A stretch of 64,000 nt of DNA, taken from assembly GCA_963823565.1 (NCBI GenBank), contig CAWGLR010000003.1, positions 930,001-994,000 of the forward strand, written 5' to 3'. Every line of letters starts with the position of its first letter. Position 1 is the stretch's first letter. Shown piece after piece: positions 7,869-16,634 of this stretch. Source of the stretch: RHKX01 sp963823565. Lineage in GTDB: Bacteria; Actinomycetota; Thermoleophilia; Solirubrobacterales; 70-9. Both the position numbers and the translations under genes were made by a program. Under the pieces are notes generated by a model. The model saw only the letters and a program-made list of their open reading frames with translations, was not told where the DNA came from and did no database searches.

Positions 7869-8764
7869 GCGGCACCGCGGTGATCGGTTCGACCGACCGC
7901 CCGCCGGGAACGGCGGCTGCCGAGGTCAGCGTCCGCGAGCGCCTCCTCGGCACCTGGCGCGGGCGCTTCCCGCTCGCGGTGATCGGCCTCTTCGTCTTCC
8001 TCGCGATCTTCGGCGAGTGGATTGCCCCCGACGACCCGACCGCCTCGAGCCGCGACACGTTCGCGAGCCCGAGCTGGGAGCACCCGCTCGGAACCACCGA
8101 GCAGGGCTCCGACGTGCTCAGCCAGCTCATCGTCGGCGCGCGGATCTCGATCGTCGTCGGCTTCGCGGCGGCGCTGATCTCGGCCGTACTCGGGACCGCG
8201 GTCGGGCTGCTCGGCGGGTACTTCGGCGGCTGGACCGACCGGCTCCTCGACGCGCTCGAGAACTGGTTCCTGGTGATCCCGGCGCTGCCGCTGATGATCG
8301 TCCTCGCGCGGCTGCTCGAGCCGTCGCTTTGGGTGCTGATCGCGGTGATCGGGATCACGTCCTGGGCCGGCACCGGCAGGATCGTCCGCGCTCAGGTCCT
8401 GACGCTGCGGGAGCGGGCGTTCGTCGACCGCGCCAAGGCGCTCGGCGCCGGCGACGGCTACATCATCCGCACCCACATCTTCCCCAACACGCTGCCGCTG
8501 ATCTACGCGAACACCGTTCTGATCGTCGCCGTCGCGATCCTCGCGGAGGCGTCGCTCGCCTTCCTCGGCCTCGGCGACCCGACGAACATCTCGTGGGGGA
8601 CGATGCTCGAGAACGCCTTCAACTCCGGTGCGCCGAGCGCGGGCGCGTGGTGGTACGTGATCCCGCCCGGGCTCTGCATCACCCTGCTCGTCTTCGCGGT
8701 GTCGCTGATCGGCTACCTGTTCGAGGACACGATCAACCCCCGCCTCCGGGACGAGACACCGTGA
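7865..8764 (+). CDS. dppC: Peptide ABC transporter permease, DppC/OppC type
   Basis: 299 aa from ATG 7865, sharing ATGA with the dppB stop. Short cytosolic N-terminus, a first membrane helix at about 38-56, the HPLGTTEQGSDVLSQLIVGAR motif characteristic of DppC, and the EAA loop DRAKALGAGDGYIIRTHIFP. Second permease half of the peptide importer. Confidence 0.92.
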   Translation: MSGTAVIGSTDRPPGTAAAEVSVRERLLGTWRGRFPLAVIGLFVFLAIFGEWIAPDDPTASSRDTFASPSWEHPLGTTEQGSDVLSQLIVGARISIVVGFAAALISAVLGTAVGLLGGYFGGWTDRLLDALENWFLVIPALPLMIVLARLLEPSLWVLIAVIGITSWAGTGRIVRAQVLTLRERAFVDRAKALGAGDGYIIRTHIFPNTLPLIYANTVLIVAVAILAEASLAFLGLGDPTNISWGTMLENAFNSGAPSAGAWWYVIPPGLCITLLVFAVSLIGYLFEDTINPRLRDETP

Positions 8765-9606
8765 CCGCCACCGAGACGCCGCTGCTCGCGATCGAGGACC
8801 TCCGCGTCACCGCCGCGGGGGAGGCCATAGTCGACGGAGTCGACCTGACGCTGGGGCACGGCGAGGCGCTCGGCCTAGCGGGCGAGTCGGGGTGCGGGAA
8901 GACGACGACGGCTCTGGCGGTGATGAAGCTGCTGCCACCCTCGCTCGAGCAGAGCGGCAAGATCGTGCTGCGACTGCCGGGCAAGGGTGCCGAGGACCAG
9001 ATCAACATCCACCGGCGCACCGAGCTCGGCATGCAGCGCGTGCGCTGGCGCCACGTCTCGCTGATCTTTCAGGGGGCGATGAACTCGCTGGACCCTGTGC
9101 GGCGCATCGAGCACCAGATCGCCGAGGCGATCGAGCTACACGCGCGCAGCGGCAGCCGCGACCAGGTGTCGGCGCGCGTTGCCGAGCTGCTCGAGATGGT
9201 CGGCCTGCCGGCCCGCGTCGGGCGCCGCTATCCCCACGAGCTGTCCGGCGGGCAGCGGCAGCGGGTGATGATCGCCCTGGCACTGGCGTGCCGCCCCTCG
9301 CTGGTCATCGCCGATGAGCCGACGACGGCGCTCGACGTGGTCATGCAGGCGCAGGTCCTTCAGCTGCTCGAGCGACTCCGCGAGGAACTCAACCTGGCGC
9401 TGATCTTGATCTCTCACGATCTCGCCGTGCTCGCCGAGACCTGCGACAGGATCGCGATCATGGACGCGGGCAGGGTGATCGAGTGCGGGCCCGTTGCCGA
9501 TGTCTTCGAGCGCCCCCAGCATGAGCACACGCGCGAGCTGCTGGCGGCGCTGCCCGTGATCGGAGGCGAGCGCGGCCTGGCCGCGGTGCGAGGTGTGGGG
9601 ACCTGA
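8761..9606 (+). CDS. dppD: Peptide ABC transporter ATP-binding protein, DppD type
   Basis: 281 aa from GTG 8761 (GTGA overlap with dppC). Walker A GESGCGKTT, signature LSGGQRQR, Walker B LVIADEPTTALD and the switch His in LISHD are intact. Unlike most DppD proteins it ends soon after the nucleotide-binding domain and lacks the cysteine-bearing oligopeptide C-terminal motif, which only the partner DppF carries. Confidence 0.92.
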   Translation: MTATETPLLAIEDLRVTAAGEAIVDGVDLTLGHGEALGLAGESGCGKTTTALAVMKLLPPSLEQSGKIVLRLPGKGAEDQINIHRRTELGMQRVRWRHVSLIFQGAMNSLDPVRRIEHQIAEAIELHARSGSRDQVSARVAELLEMVGLPARVGRRYPHELSGGQRQRVMIALALACRPSLVIADEPTTALDVVMQAQVLQLLERLREELNLALILISHDLAVLAETCDRIAIMDAGRVIECGPVADVFERPQHEHTRELLAALPVIGGERGLAAVRGVGT

Positions 9607-10604
9607 TCGCCGCAGCCGCCACGACACCGGCATCTGCGCCGCTGGTCGAGCTCCGCGACCTCGAGGTCCAATACCGGGCGCGAGGGCAGGTGGCCCGCGC
9701 CGTCGACGGCGTCTCGCTGGACTGGCGCGCGGGCGAGGTCCTCGGGATCGTCGGCGAGTCGGGCTGCGGCAAGTCGACCCTCGCGCGTGCGGTCATGGGG
9801 CTGCAGGAGCCGGCCGGCGGCGAGGTGCGGCTCGGCGGCGAGGTCGTCTCTGGGCGATCGGCGCTGCGCGGCCTGCGCCGCCGCGTCCAGATGGTCTTCC
9901 AGGATCCGTACCAGACGCTCAACCCGCGTCAGCGGGTGCGCACGATCGTCGCCGAGCCCCTGGTCGTGCAGGGGGTGCCGAAGGGCGAGCACGAGGAGCT
10001 CGTGAGCCGCGCGATGAACGACGTCGGGCTCGACCCCGAGCTCTTCCGTGAGCGCTACCCGCACCAGCTCTCCGGCGGCCAGCGGCAGCGGGTGGCGATC
10101 GCCGCGGCGCTGGTGCTCGAGCCGGAGGGGCTGATCTGCGACGAGCCGGTCTCGATGCTCGACACCTCCGTCCGCGCGCAGGTCCTGCGCGTGCTGATCG
10201 GCCTGCGCGAGAAGCGCGGCCTGGCTCTGATCTTCATCACCCACGACCTGTCGCTGGCCTGGTCGCTGTGCGACCGGATCGTGGTGATGTACCTCGGCCG
10301 GGTGATCGAGCAGGGCCAGGCCCCGGACGTGATCGAAAAGCCCCAGCACCCCTACACCCGGGCGCTGGTCGACGCCGTGCCGGTCGCGACGCCCGGCGGT
10401 GGCGGCCAGCGCGACCTGCTCGGCGGCGAGATCCCCGATCCGACGGCGATCCCTACGGGGTGCCGCTTCCATCCTCGCTGCCCGAAGCGCTTCGCGCCCT
10501 GCGACGAGGTCGACCCGCAGCTCTACGACGCCGGGGCGCCGGGGCAGCGGGCGGCGTGCCTGCTGCACGATCCGGCGGCGGGTCGGGCCGGCGGCGATGG
10601 CTGA
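9603..10604 (+). CDS. dppF: Peptide ABC transporter ATP-binding protein, DppF type
   Basis: Walker A GESGCGKST, signature LSGGQRQR, Walker B LICDEPVSMLD and a C-terminal oligopeptide motif (IPTGCRFHPRCP...APC). The first ATG/GTG in frame is GTG 9690, but that start would remove the conserved first strand (LVELRDLEVQY) that precedes the Walker A region. The reading frame is open back to 9603, where CTG overlaps the dppD stop as CTGA, just like the other four-base overlaps in the operon. I therefore place the start at CTG 9603 (333 aa); the exact non-standard start is inferred. Confidence 0.85.
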   Translation: MIAAAATTPASAPLVELRDLEVQYRARGQVARAVDGVSLDWRAGEVLGIVGESGCGKSTLARAVMGLQEPAGGEVRLGGEVVSGRSALRGLRRRVQMVFQDPYQTLNPRQRVRTIVAEPLVVQGVPKGEHEELVSRAMNDVGLDPELFRERYPHQLSGGQRQRVAIAAALVLEPEGLICDEPVSMLDTSVRAQVLRVLIGLREKRGLALIFITHDLSLAWSLCDRIVVMYLGRVIEQGQAPDVIEKPQHPYTRALVDAVPVATPGGGGQRDLLGGEIPDPTAIPTGCRFHPRCPKRFAPCDEVDPQLYDAGAPGQRAACLLHDPAAGRAGGDG

Positions 10605-11559
10605 GGATCGCTGGCGTGACCTCGCCGGGCCGGTCGGCCTGCTCGAGCCGGGAGCGCGGAACGCGATCACCGACGTCGCCGGGGTCCGCGTCGGCCACGC
10701 CCAGGCGGCCTCGGGCGAGGCGACCGGGGTCACCGTCGTGGCGCCGCCGCGGCTGCCCGCGGCGGCGGGGGTGCGGACGGTCAACGGCGTCGGCGAGCTG
10801 ACCGCGAGCCTCGAGATCGCCGAGCGCGGCGAGATCGCCACGCCTGTGCACCTCTGCGGCAGCCACGCGGTCGGCGCCGTCTCGCGCGCCGCCGTGCTCG
10901 CCTCCGGCCGCGGGCCCGACGACGTCGTCCTGCCGGTCGTCGGCGAGTGCGACGACGGCGACATGGCGGACTCGCGAACCGTGACCGAGGGGGACGTCGA
11001 GAGGGCGCTCGGCGCGCTCGGGGCTGAGGTGGCCGAGGGCACGGTCGGCGCCGGCACCGGGATGACTTGCTTCGGCTTCCCCGGCGGGATCGGCACCGCG
11101 TCGCGACGGGCCGGCGAGCACCTCGTCGGCGTCCTGTTGCTGTGCAACTTCGGCGATCGCGAGCGGCTCGACGTCCTCGGGCGGTCGCTCGGCCCGGCGC
11201 CCCGTCCCGCGGCCTCGCACGGGTCCTGCATCGCGGTCTGCGCGACCGACGCGCCGCTCGCCCCGCACGAGCTGCGGCGGCTGGCGTTGCGGCCGCTGCT
11301 CGGCCTCGCCCGCACCGGCTCCTATGCGGCCGAGGGCTCGGGGGAGATCGGGCTCGCGTTCGCGACCGCCGCGCCGCAGCCGTTCCCCCGCGCGGCCCTC
11401 AACAGGCTCTTCGCCGCCGCCTGGGAGGCCGCCTGGGAGTCGGTGCTGAACTGTCTCGTCGCCGCCCGGCCCGGCCGGCGGCGCGACGGATCGATGCAGG
11501 ACGCCTTCCCCGTCGATCGCGTCCGCGAGCTCGCAGCGGCGCGGGGGAGGGGGGAGTGA
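10597..11559 (+). CDS. P1-family (DmpA/BapA-like) aminopeptidase
   Basis: 320 aa from ATG 10597, overlapping dppF by 8 bp. N-terminal-nucleophile enzyme of the DmpA family: ITDVAGVRVGH near the start, the EGTVGAGTGMTCFGFPGGIGT core, and a Gly-Ser autocleavage site at 209-210 in HGSCIAV..ATDAPL, which frees Ser210 as nucleophile. Family members include D-/L-aminopeptidases and beta-aminopeptidases that remove N-terminal beta-amino acids. Beside a peptide importer and beta-amino-acid catabolic enzymes, a beta-peptidase role is attractive, though unproven. Confidence 0.88.
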   Translation: MAEDRWRDLAGPVGLLEPGARNAITDVAGVRVGHAQAASGEATGVTVVAPPRLPAAAGVRTVNGVGELTASLEIAERGEIATPVHLCGSHAVGAVSRAAVLASGRGPDDVVLPVVGECDDGDMADSRTVTEGDVERALGALGAEVAEGTVGAGTGMTCFGFPGGIGTASRRAGEHLVGVLLLCNFGDRERLDVLGRSLGPAPRPAASHGSCIAVCATDAPLAPHELRRLALRPLLGLARTGSYAAEGSGEIGLAFATAAPQPFPRAALNRLFAAAWEAAWESVLNCLVAARPGRRRDGSMQDAFPVDRVRELAAARGRGE

Positions 11560-12860
11560 CCCTGCGCGAGGAGGTCGTCGAGCTCGCCCGCGAGCTGATC
11601 CGCATCGACACCTCCAACCCGCCCGGCAACGAGACGCCGGCGGCGGAGCTCCTCCGCGGGCGGCTCGAGGAGGCCGGCGCGGAGTGCGAGCTCGCCGGGC
11701 CCGACCCGGCTCGGCTCAATCTCGTCGCGCGCGTGCGCGGCGCCGGTCGGGGGCCCTCGCTGCTGCTGATGGCGCACACCGACGTCGTCCCCGCGCCCGC
11801 CGACGGCTGGACCGTGCCGCCGTTCGAGGGGGCGGTCCGCGACGGGCTGATCGTCGGCCGCGGCGCCGGCGACATGAAGGGAGAGCTTGCGGCCCGCGCC
11901 GTCGCCCTCGCCGAGCTGGCGCGGCGGGGGGAGCCCCCGGCGGGCGACGTCCTGCTGGTCGCGGAGTCGGACGAGGAGCGCAACACCGGCGACGTCGGCA
12001 TGTCCTGGCTGGTTCGCGAGCGTCCCGAGCTGGTGCGCGCCGACTACGCGCTCAACGAGGGGGGCGGGATGCGGCTGCGGTTGGCGGCCGGTCGCGACCT
12101 GGTCACCGTCTCGACCGGCGAGAAGCAGGTCTGCTCGCTGCGGATCCGGTTCCGCGCCGCCGGGGGGCACGCCTCGGTCCCCGAGGACGCCGAGAGCCCG
12201 CTCCCGCCCGCCGCCGAGGCGGTGCGGAGGCTGGTCGCCCATCGCGCCCAGCCGCGGGTGAGCGAGTCGCTCGCCCGGACCCTCGCCGCCCTCGGCGCCC
12301 CCGCCGACGCCGACGAGGCGGTCGCCTGGGGCCGGACGCAGCACCCGATGCTGCCGGGTCTGCTCTCGGCGATGACGCGGCTGACCGTCACGCCAACCGG
12401 GCTCGATGCGGGCGAGCCTCCCAATGTGGTCCCGGGCGCCGCCGACGTGGTCTGCGACTGCCGGGCGCTGCCCGGCCAGGGGCTCGACGACGTGACCGGG
12501 CACGTCGAGGCGGCGCTCGCCGGCCTCGGCGACTACGAGGTCGAGGTGCTCGAGCCGCTGGAGGGCGGGACCGAGTCGGCGGCCGAGGGGCCGCTGTTCG
12601 CGGCGATCGAGGAGTTCGTCGCCGACCGGCTTCCCGGCGCGGTGACGATGCCGGTCGTCACCCCGGGGTTCTCGGACTCCTACTTCGCCCGCCGCGATCT
12701 CGGCACCGCCGCTTACGGCTTCGCCCCGGTCTTCGCGATGGATCCCCGGCTCTACGCGGCGGGGTGGCATGCCGCCGACGAGAGCCTCGCGATCGAGGAC
12801 CTGGTGACGATGACCGAGTTCCACGTCGCCGCCGCCGACAGCCTCGGAGGCCGCCTGTAG
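11556..12860 (+). CDS. M20-family metallopeptidase (ArgE/DapE/CPG2 type)
   Basis: 434 aa from GTG 11556 (GTGA overlap). Zinc-binding motifs HTDVVP, GAGDMKG and ESDEERNTG are all present, with a lid dimerisation domain after residue 190. The family hydrolyses N-acyl amino acids or short peptides. It is the last member of the peptide uptake and degradation operon and probably completes intracellular breakdown of the imported substrate. Confidence 0.9.
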   Translation: MTLREEVVELARELIRIDTSNPPGNETPAAELLRGRLEEAGAECELAGPDPARLNLVARVRGAGRGPSLLLMAHTDVVPAPADGWTVPPFEGAVRDGLIVGRGAGDMKGELAARAVALAELARRGEPPAGDVLLVAESDEERNTGDVGMSWLVRERPELVRADYALNEGGGMRLRLAAGRDLVTVSTGEKQVCSLRIRFRAAGGHASVPEDAESPLPPAAEAVRRLVAHRAQPRVSESLARTLAALGAPADADEAVAWGRTQHPMLPGLLSAMTRLTVTPTGLDAGEPPNVVPGAADVVCDCRALPGQGLDDVTGHVEAALAGLGDYEVEVLEPLEGGTESAAEGPLFAAIEEFVADRLPGAVTMPVVTPGFSDSYFARRDLGTAAYGFAPVFAMDPRLYAAGWHAADESLAIEDLVTMTEFHVAAADSLGGRL

Positions 12861-12870
12861 CCTTCCCGCC

Positions 12871-13350
12871 GTGCGCCGCCCGACGAGAGCTAGCCCCGCC
12901 CTCGCCCTGGCCGCAGGGGCTCTGCTGCTGACGGCCGCGGGCTGCGGCGAGAAGGGTGAGCCCGAGACGACGGGCCCCGTCGTCCCGCAGTCGACCTCCC
13001 CGATCGACGGCAGCACGACCACGACCTCCACGGTCCCGGAGAGGACCGACGAGGAGCAGGCGAGCGCCGCCGCGCGGGCCTTCCTCACGTCCGCCGACGC
13101 CACGTCCGTCTGCGACGACCTGATCACCCCGGAGCTGCTCAAGCAGGCCTACGGCGACCGCGAGGGCTGCCTCGCCGCGCGCAAGCCCCAGACCCTCGCG
13201 AAGTCGGCGACGATCGGATCGGTCCAGGTCCGCGGCGCCACCGCCACCGTCACCGCCCGCGCTCAGGGCGGCCAGTACGGGAACGGCGAGGTCGTGAAGC
13301 TGACGGTAGTCCGCGACGGGACGACCTGGCGGGTCTCGAAGGCTCAGTAG
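12871..13350 (+). CDS. Small lipoprotein, function unknown
   Basis: 159 aa from GTG 12871. Signal peptide with lipobox LTAAGC (lipidated Cys25), a Ser/Thr linker and a C-terminal alpha+beta domain (SATIGSVQVRGATATVTARAQG...TWRVSKAQ) resembling the lumazine-like or SnoaL/NTF2-like tails of actinobacterial lipoproteins. Two cysteines (VCDDL, GCLAA) could form a disulfide. It follows the peptidase operon by 10 bp and may be read through from it. Confidence 0.75.
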   Translation: MRRPTRASPALALAAGALLLTAAGCGEKGEPETTGPVVPQSTSPIDGSTTTTSTVPERTDEEQASAAARAFLTSADATSVCDDLITPELLKQAYGDREGCLAARKPQTLAKSATIGSVQVRGATATVTARAQGGQYGNGEVVKLTVVRDGTTWRVSKAQ

Positions 13351-13490
13351 GAGAGCGTGGTTCAGGCGGGGGAGGGGTGGCGCCATGCCGTCCCGGGGTC
13401 CGGTCGGCGGTCAGATTCCGGACATCCATAGGGGCCTGGTCGATTTGCCCCGTTCCCCAGTCAAAACCCAGCCGGTCTGCGCCCGCGCCC

Positions 13491-14411
13491 CTACCAGTCC
13501 CAGGGGCTCTTGCCCGCGAGCGACTCCTGGTCGAGGTAGTCGGCGAACGCTTCGAGCTCCTCGGCGTCGATCGAGTACTCGTGCTTCGCCTCCGGGAACC
13601 GGTGCGAGCGCACCTCGGCGACGTACTCGCTGACCCCGGCGACCATCGCGTCGTGGATGTGCGCGTAGCGCTTGACGAAGCGGGCGACGTGGCCGGTGTA
13701 GATCCCGAGCAGGTCGTGGAAGACGAGCACCTGCCCGTCCGTCCTGCCGCCGGCACCGATGCCGATGACCGGCACCTCCATGCGCGGCATGATCGCGTCG
13801 CTGACCGCGGCCGGGACCGCCTCGAAGACGATCGAGAAGCAGCCGGCCGACTGCAGGGCGAACGCGTCCTCCGCGATCCCCGCCGCCTTCGCGCCGGTCT
13901 TTCCCTGCGCCTTGTGGCCGCCGAGCGCGGTGGCCGTCTGCGGGGTCAGCCCGACGTGCCCCATCACCGGGATGCCGGCGCGGACGATCGCGCGGGCGCG
14001 GTCGACGGATGCGCCGCCGCGCTCGAGCTTGACCGCGTCGCATCCGGCCTCCTTGATGAACCGCTGCGCATTTGCGACGGCCTGCTCGTTCGATCCCTCG
14101 TAGGAGCCGAACGGCATGTCGCCGACGAGCAGCGGCGTCTTCAGGCCGCGGCGGACGGCGCGCGCCAGCATCAGCATCTCGTCCATCCCCACCGGGACGG
14201 TCGAGTCGTAGCCGAGCACGGTCATCGCGCCGGAGTCGCCGACGAGGACGATGTCGACCCCCGCCTCCTCGGCGACCTGCGCGGAGGGGAAGTCGTAGGC
14301 GGTGATCATCGCGATCGGCTCGCCGCCCGCGCGCATCTCCTCGAGGCGCGGCAGCGTCACCTTCCTGCGCCCCTCGGGAGGGGTGGCGGGATCCCGCGGC
14401 GTCGCGCTCAC
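13491..14411 (-). CDS. panB: 3-methyl-2-oxobutanoate hydroxymethyltransferase
   Basis: 306 aa from GTG 14411, overlapping the panD stop by four bases. PanB TIM barrel: ITAYDFPSAQVAEEAGVD, VGDSGAMTVLGYDST (metal-binding Asp), GMPFGSY-like DMPFGSYEGS, and IGIGAGGRTDGQVLVFHD. It transfers a one-carbon unit from methylene-tetrahydrofolate to alpha-ketoisovalerate, giving ketopantoate. Last gene of the minus-strand pantothenate operon. Confidence 0.96.
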   Translation of the reverse strand: MSATPRDPATPPEGRRKVTLPRLEEMRAGGEPIAMITAYDFPSAQVAEEAGVDIVLVGDSGAMTVLGYDSTVPVGMDEMLMLARAVRRGLKTPLLVGDMPFGSYEGSNEQAVANAQRFIKEAGCDAVKLERGGASVDRARAIVRAGIPVMGHVGLTPQTATALGGHKAQGKTGAKAAGIAEDAFALQSAGCFSIVFEAVPAAVSDAIMPRMEVPVIGIGAGGRTDGQVLVFHDLLGIYTGHVARFVKRYAHIHDAMVAGVSEYVAEVRSHRFPEAKHEYSIDAEELEAFADYLDQESLAGKSPWDW

Positions 14412-14809
14412 GACAGCGCCTCCGCCGGCGCGCTCAGCAGGACCTCGGGGCGGGAGTCCACCTCCACCGTGCGGTTGTCGTCGTCGACGTGGACGACGAC
14501 CGGCGCGTAGGTCTCCAGGTCACGCTCGTCGTAGTCGGCGTAGGAGGCGACGATCACCTTGTCGCCGACGTTGGCGAGCAGGGCGGCTGCGCCGTTGATC
14601 TGCACGGTGCCGGAGCCGCGCTCGCCCTCGAGCGCGTAGGTCACCATTCGCGCCCCGTTGGTGATGTCCCAGACGTGGACGAGCTCGTTGGGGAGGATGT
14701 CCGCCCGCTCGAGCAGGTCGGCGTCGACGGTGACGCTACCGATGTAATCGACGTCGCATCCGGTCACCGTCGCGCGGTGGATCTTCGACTTCAGCATCTG
14801 TCGCTGCAC
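14408..14809 (-). CDS. panD: Aspartate 1-decarboxylase proenzyme
   Basis: 133 aa from GTG 14809, two bases after panC. MLKSKIHRATVTGCDVDYIGS holds the self-processing Gly24-Ser25 bond that yields the pyruvoyl cofactor; INGAAALL and Tyr in VIVASYADY are also conserved. It makes beta-alanine for pantothenate. The N-terminus is four residues longer than the shortest family members and could start at the internal ATG of MLKSK. Confidence 0.96.
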   Translation of the reverse strand: MQRQMLKSKIHRATVTGCDVDYIGSVTVDADLLERADILPNELVHVWDITNGARMVTYALEGERGSGTVQINGAAALLANVGDKVIVASYADYDERDLETYAPVVVHVDDDNRTVEVDSRPEVLLSAPAEALS

Positions 14810-14811
14810 GG

Positions 14812-15705
14812 TTACTCCGTTCTCTCGGGGTGTCCCGGGGTCCCTGCCGGGGAATCGGGTTCGATGATCACGTTGTCGATCAGGCGCGCGCCGCCCACCC
14901 TCGCCGCAACGGCGAGGAGGACGGGGCGGCCGTTGAAGGTCTCCACCCGCTCGAGCCGCTCGGCGTCGCGCGCCTCGAGGTACTCGGGCTCGATCGCGTC
15001 GGCGGCGAGCCGCTCGCGGGCGGCGTCGATCGCGTCGGCGACCCGGGCGCCGGGGCGGGATGCCGCCGCGGCGGCGGCGAGCGCCTCGTGGATCGCCGGG
15101 GCGCGGCTGCGGTCGCCGGGCTCGAGGTAGGCATTGCGGGAGGACATCGCGAGGCCGTCGGCCTCGCGGACCGTCGGCCGCACCTCGATCCGGACGGGGA
15201 AGTCGAGGTCGCGCACCATGCGCCGGATGACGATCGCCTGCTGGGCGTCCTTCTGGCCGAAGTAGGCGACGTCGGGCCCGACGACGTTCAGCAGCTTGGC
15301 GACGACGGTGGTGACGCCGCGGAAGTGACCGGGGCCTCGGCTGACCGGATCGCCGCAGAGGACCTCGGTCAGGCCCTCGACCTCGACCCGCGTGGCGAAG
15401 CCCTCGGGGTACATCTCCGACACCGCCGGGGCGTAGATCAGGTCGACTCCGGCCTCGGCGGCGAGGCGCTCGTCGCGCTCGCGGTCGCGCGGATAGCGGT
15501 CGAGGTCCTCGCCGGGGCCGAACTGCGTGGGATTGACGAACAGGCTCATGACGACGACGTCGCAGTCGGCGCGCGCCGCCTCCAGCAGCGAGACGTGTCC
15601 GGCGTGGAGGTAGCCCATCGTCGGCACGAGGCCGATCGTGCGCCCCTCCCGGCGCGGCCCCGCGAGCGCCTCCCGCAGCTCCGCCTTCGTCTCGACGACC
15701 CTCAT
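14812..15705 (-). CDS. panC: Pantoate-beta-alanine ligase
   Basis: 297 aa from ATG 15705 (ATGA overlap with the DUF2520 gene). Nucleotidyltransferase motifs VPTMGYLHAGH, FVNPTQFGPGEDLDRYPR, YFGQKDAQQ and MSSRNAYL are intact. It joins pantoate and beta-alanine through pantoyl-adenylate. The start was chosen because MRVVETKAELR is the usual PanC N-terminus and the frame farther upstream is a shadow of the DUF2520 gene. Confidence 0.96.
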   Translation of the reverse strand: MRVVETKAELREALAGPRREGRTIGLVPTMGYLHAGHVSLLEAARADCDVVVMSLFVNPTQFGPGEDLDRYPRDRERDERLAAEAGVDLIYAPAVSEMYPEGFATRVEVEGLTEVLCGDPVSRGPGHFRGVTTVVAKLLNVVGPDVAYFGQKDAQQAIVIRRMVRDLDFPVRIEVRPTVREADGLAMSSRNAYLEPGDRSRAPAIHEALAAAAAASRPGARVADAIDAARERLAADAIEPEYLEARDAERLERVETFNGRPVLLAVAARVGGARLIDNVIIEPDSPAGTPGHPERTE

Positions 15706-16472
15706 GCGCCGGCCCCCTGGCGCGCGAGCACGCGGGTGCGCTCGGCCAGCGCCTCGTACAGCGGAAGCAGCTCGGGCGACGCGGCCGCGATCGCCTCGAC
15801 GTGGCGGGCGACCGTCGCCTCGTCGCCGCGGGCGATCGGTCCGGTCAGCGCCTCGCCACCGGCCTCCGCCCAGTTGGCGGCCGTGCGCAGGACGAGCGGC
15901 GCGAGCAGCTCGCGCCCGTCCTCGATCCCGGCGTCGGCGAGCAGGCGTGCGGCGCTCTCCTCGAGCGCGACGAGGAAGTTCGAGGCCATCGAGGCGGCCG
16001 CGTGGTAGGCGGACCGCGCCTCCGGCGGCACCGTGAACGGGCGCATGCCGAGGGCTGCGGCGAGCCGCTCGGCGAGGTCGGCGGCCGCCGTCGTCTCGCC
16101 GTCGATCGCGGCGGGGGCGCCGAGGAGCTCCGCGCGCTCGTCGGGCACCGTCTGCAGCGGGTGGAGGGAGAAGGCCGCGGCGCCCGTCCCGGCGAGCGGC
16201 TCGAGCCCGGTGGCGCCGCTCGTGTGGCCGGCGAAGCGCAGGTGCGGCGCCGCTTCGGCGACCGCTCGCGCGGCGACGGCGATCTCGGAGTCGGGGACGC
16301 AGATCAGCGCCACCTCGGCCCCGGCGAGCGCTTCCGAGAGGTCCTCGCGGCCGGCGAGCGTGACGTCGATGCCCTGCGCGGCGGCGGCGCGGGCGATCGC
16401 CGAGCCCATGCGGCCGCGGCCGACGACGGCGATCGGCGGAAGCGCAGGGATGTGGGCGCGTGGAGGGTGCAA
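15702..16472 (-). CDS. Rossmann-like and DUF2520-domain dehydrogenase, possible ketopantoate reductase
   Basis: Rossmann NAD(P) motif VVGRGRMGSA near the N-terminus, a 6-phosphogluconate-dehydrogenase-like middle (GHTSGATGLEPL, FSLHPLQTVPD) and a helical DUF2520 C-terminal half (YHAAASMASNFLVALEE). It heads the panC-panD-panB operon, overlapping panC by ATGA, while no PanE is seen. That makes it a candidate ketopantoate reductase like the alternative PanG enzyme; this is inference. The frame is open to 16628, but residues upstream look non-conserved. I take TTG 16472 (256 aa), uncertain by several codons. Confidence 0.78.
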   Translation of the reverse strand: MHPPRAHIPALPPIAVVGRGRMGSAIARAAAAQGIDVTLAGREDLSEALAGAEVALICVPDSEIAVAARAVAEAAPHLRFAGHTSGATGLEPLAGTGAAAFSLHPLQTVPDERAELLGAPAAIDGETTAAADLAERLAAALGMRPFTVPPEARSAYHAAASMASNFLVALEESAARLLADAGIEDGRELLAPLVLRTAANWAEAGGEALTGPIARGDEATVARHVEAIAAASPELLPLYEALAERTRVLARQGAGA

Positions 16473-16634
16473 ATCCCGTTCCAGCTCTCGGGCGAGATAC
16501 CAGACGGTCTTTCGATGTTCGGACGAGTCCGCGTGGCCCGGTCCACGCCCGGAGGGGGTCGCGGCCGGATGCGGCTTCCCCGGGAATGTTACCCACGCCG
16601 TCCGCGCGGCCGAGGACGGGAATACCATCGGCCC

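Noticed and set aside
13351..13490. Gene or RNA between the lipoprotein and panB
   Set aside because: Only a weak GGGGC/GCCCC pairing was seen between the convergent genes; no start, domain or strong structure.
16473..16628. N-terminal extension of the DUF2520 protein
   Set aside because: The frame is open, but the residues precede the Rossmann fold with no conserved pattern and overlap the promoter region of the divergent fmdB-type gene.
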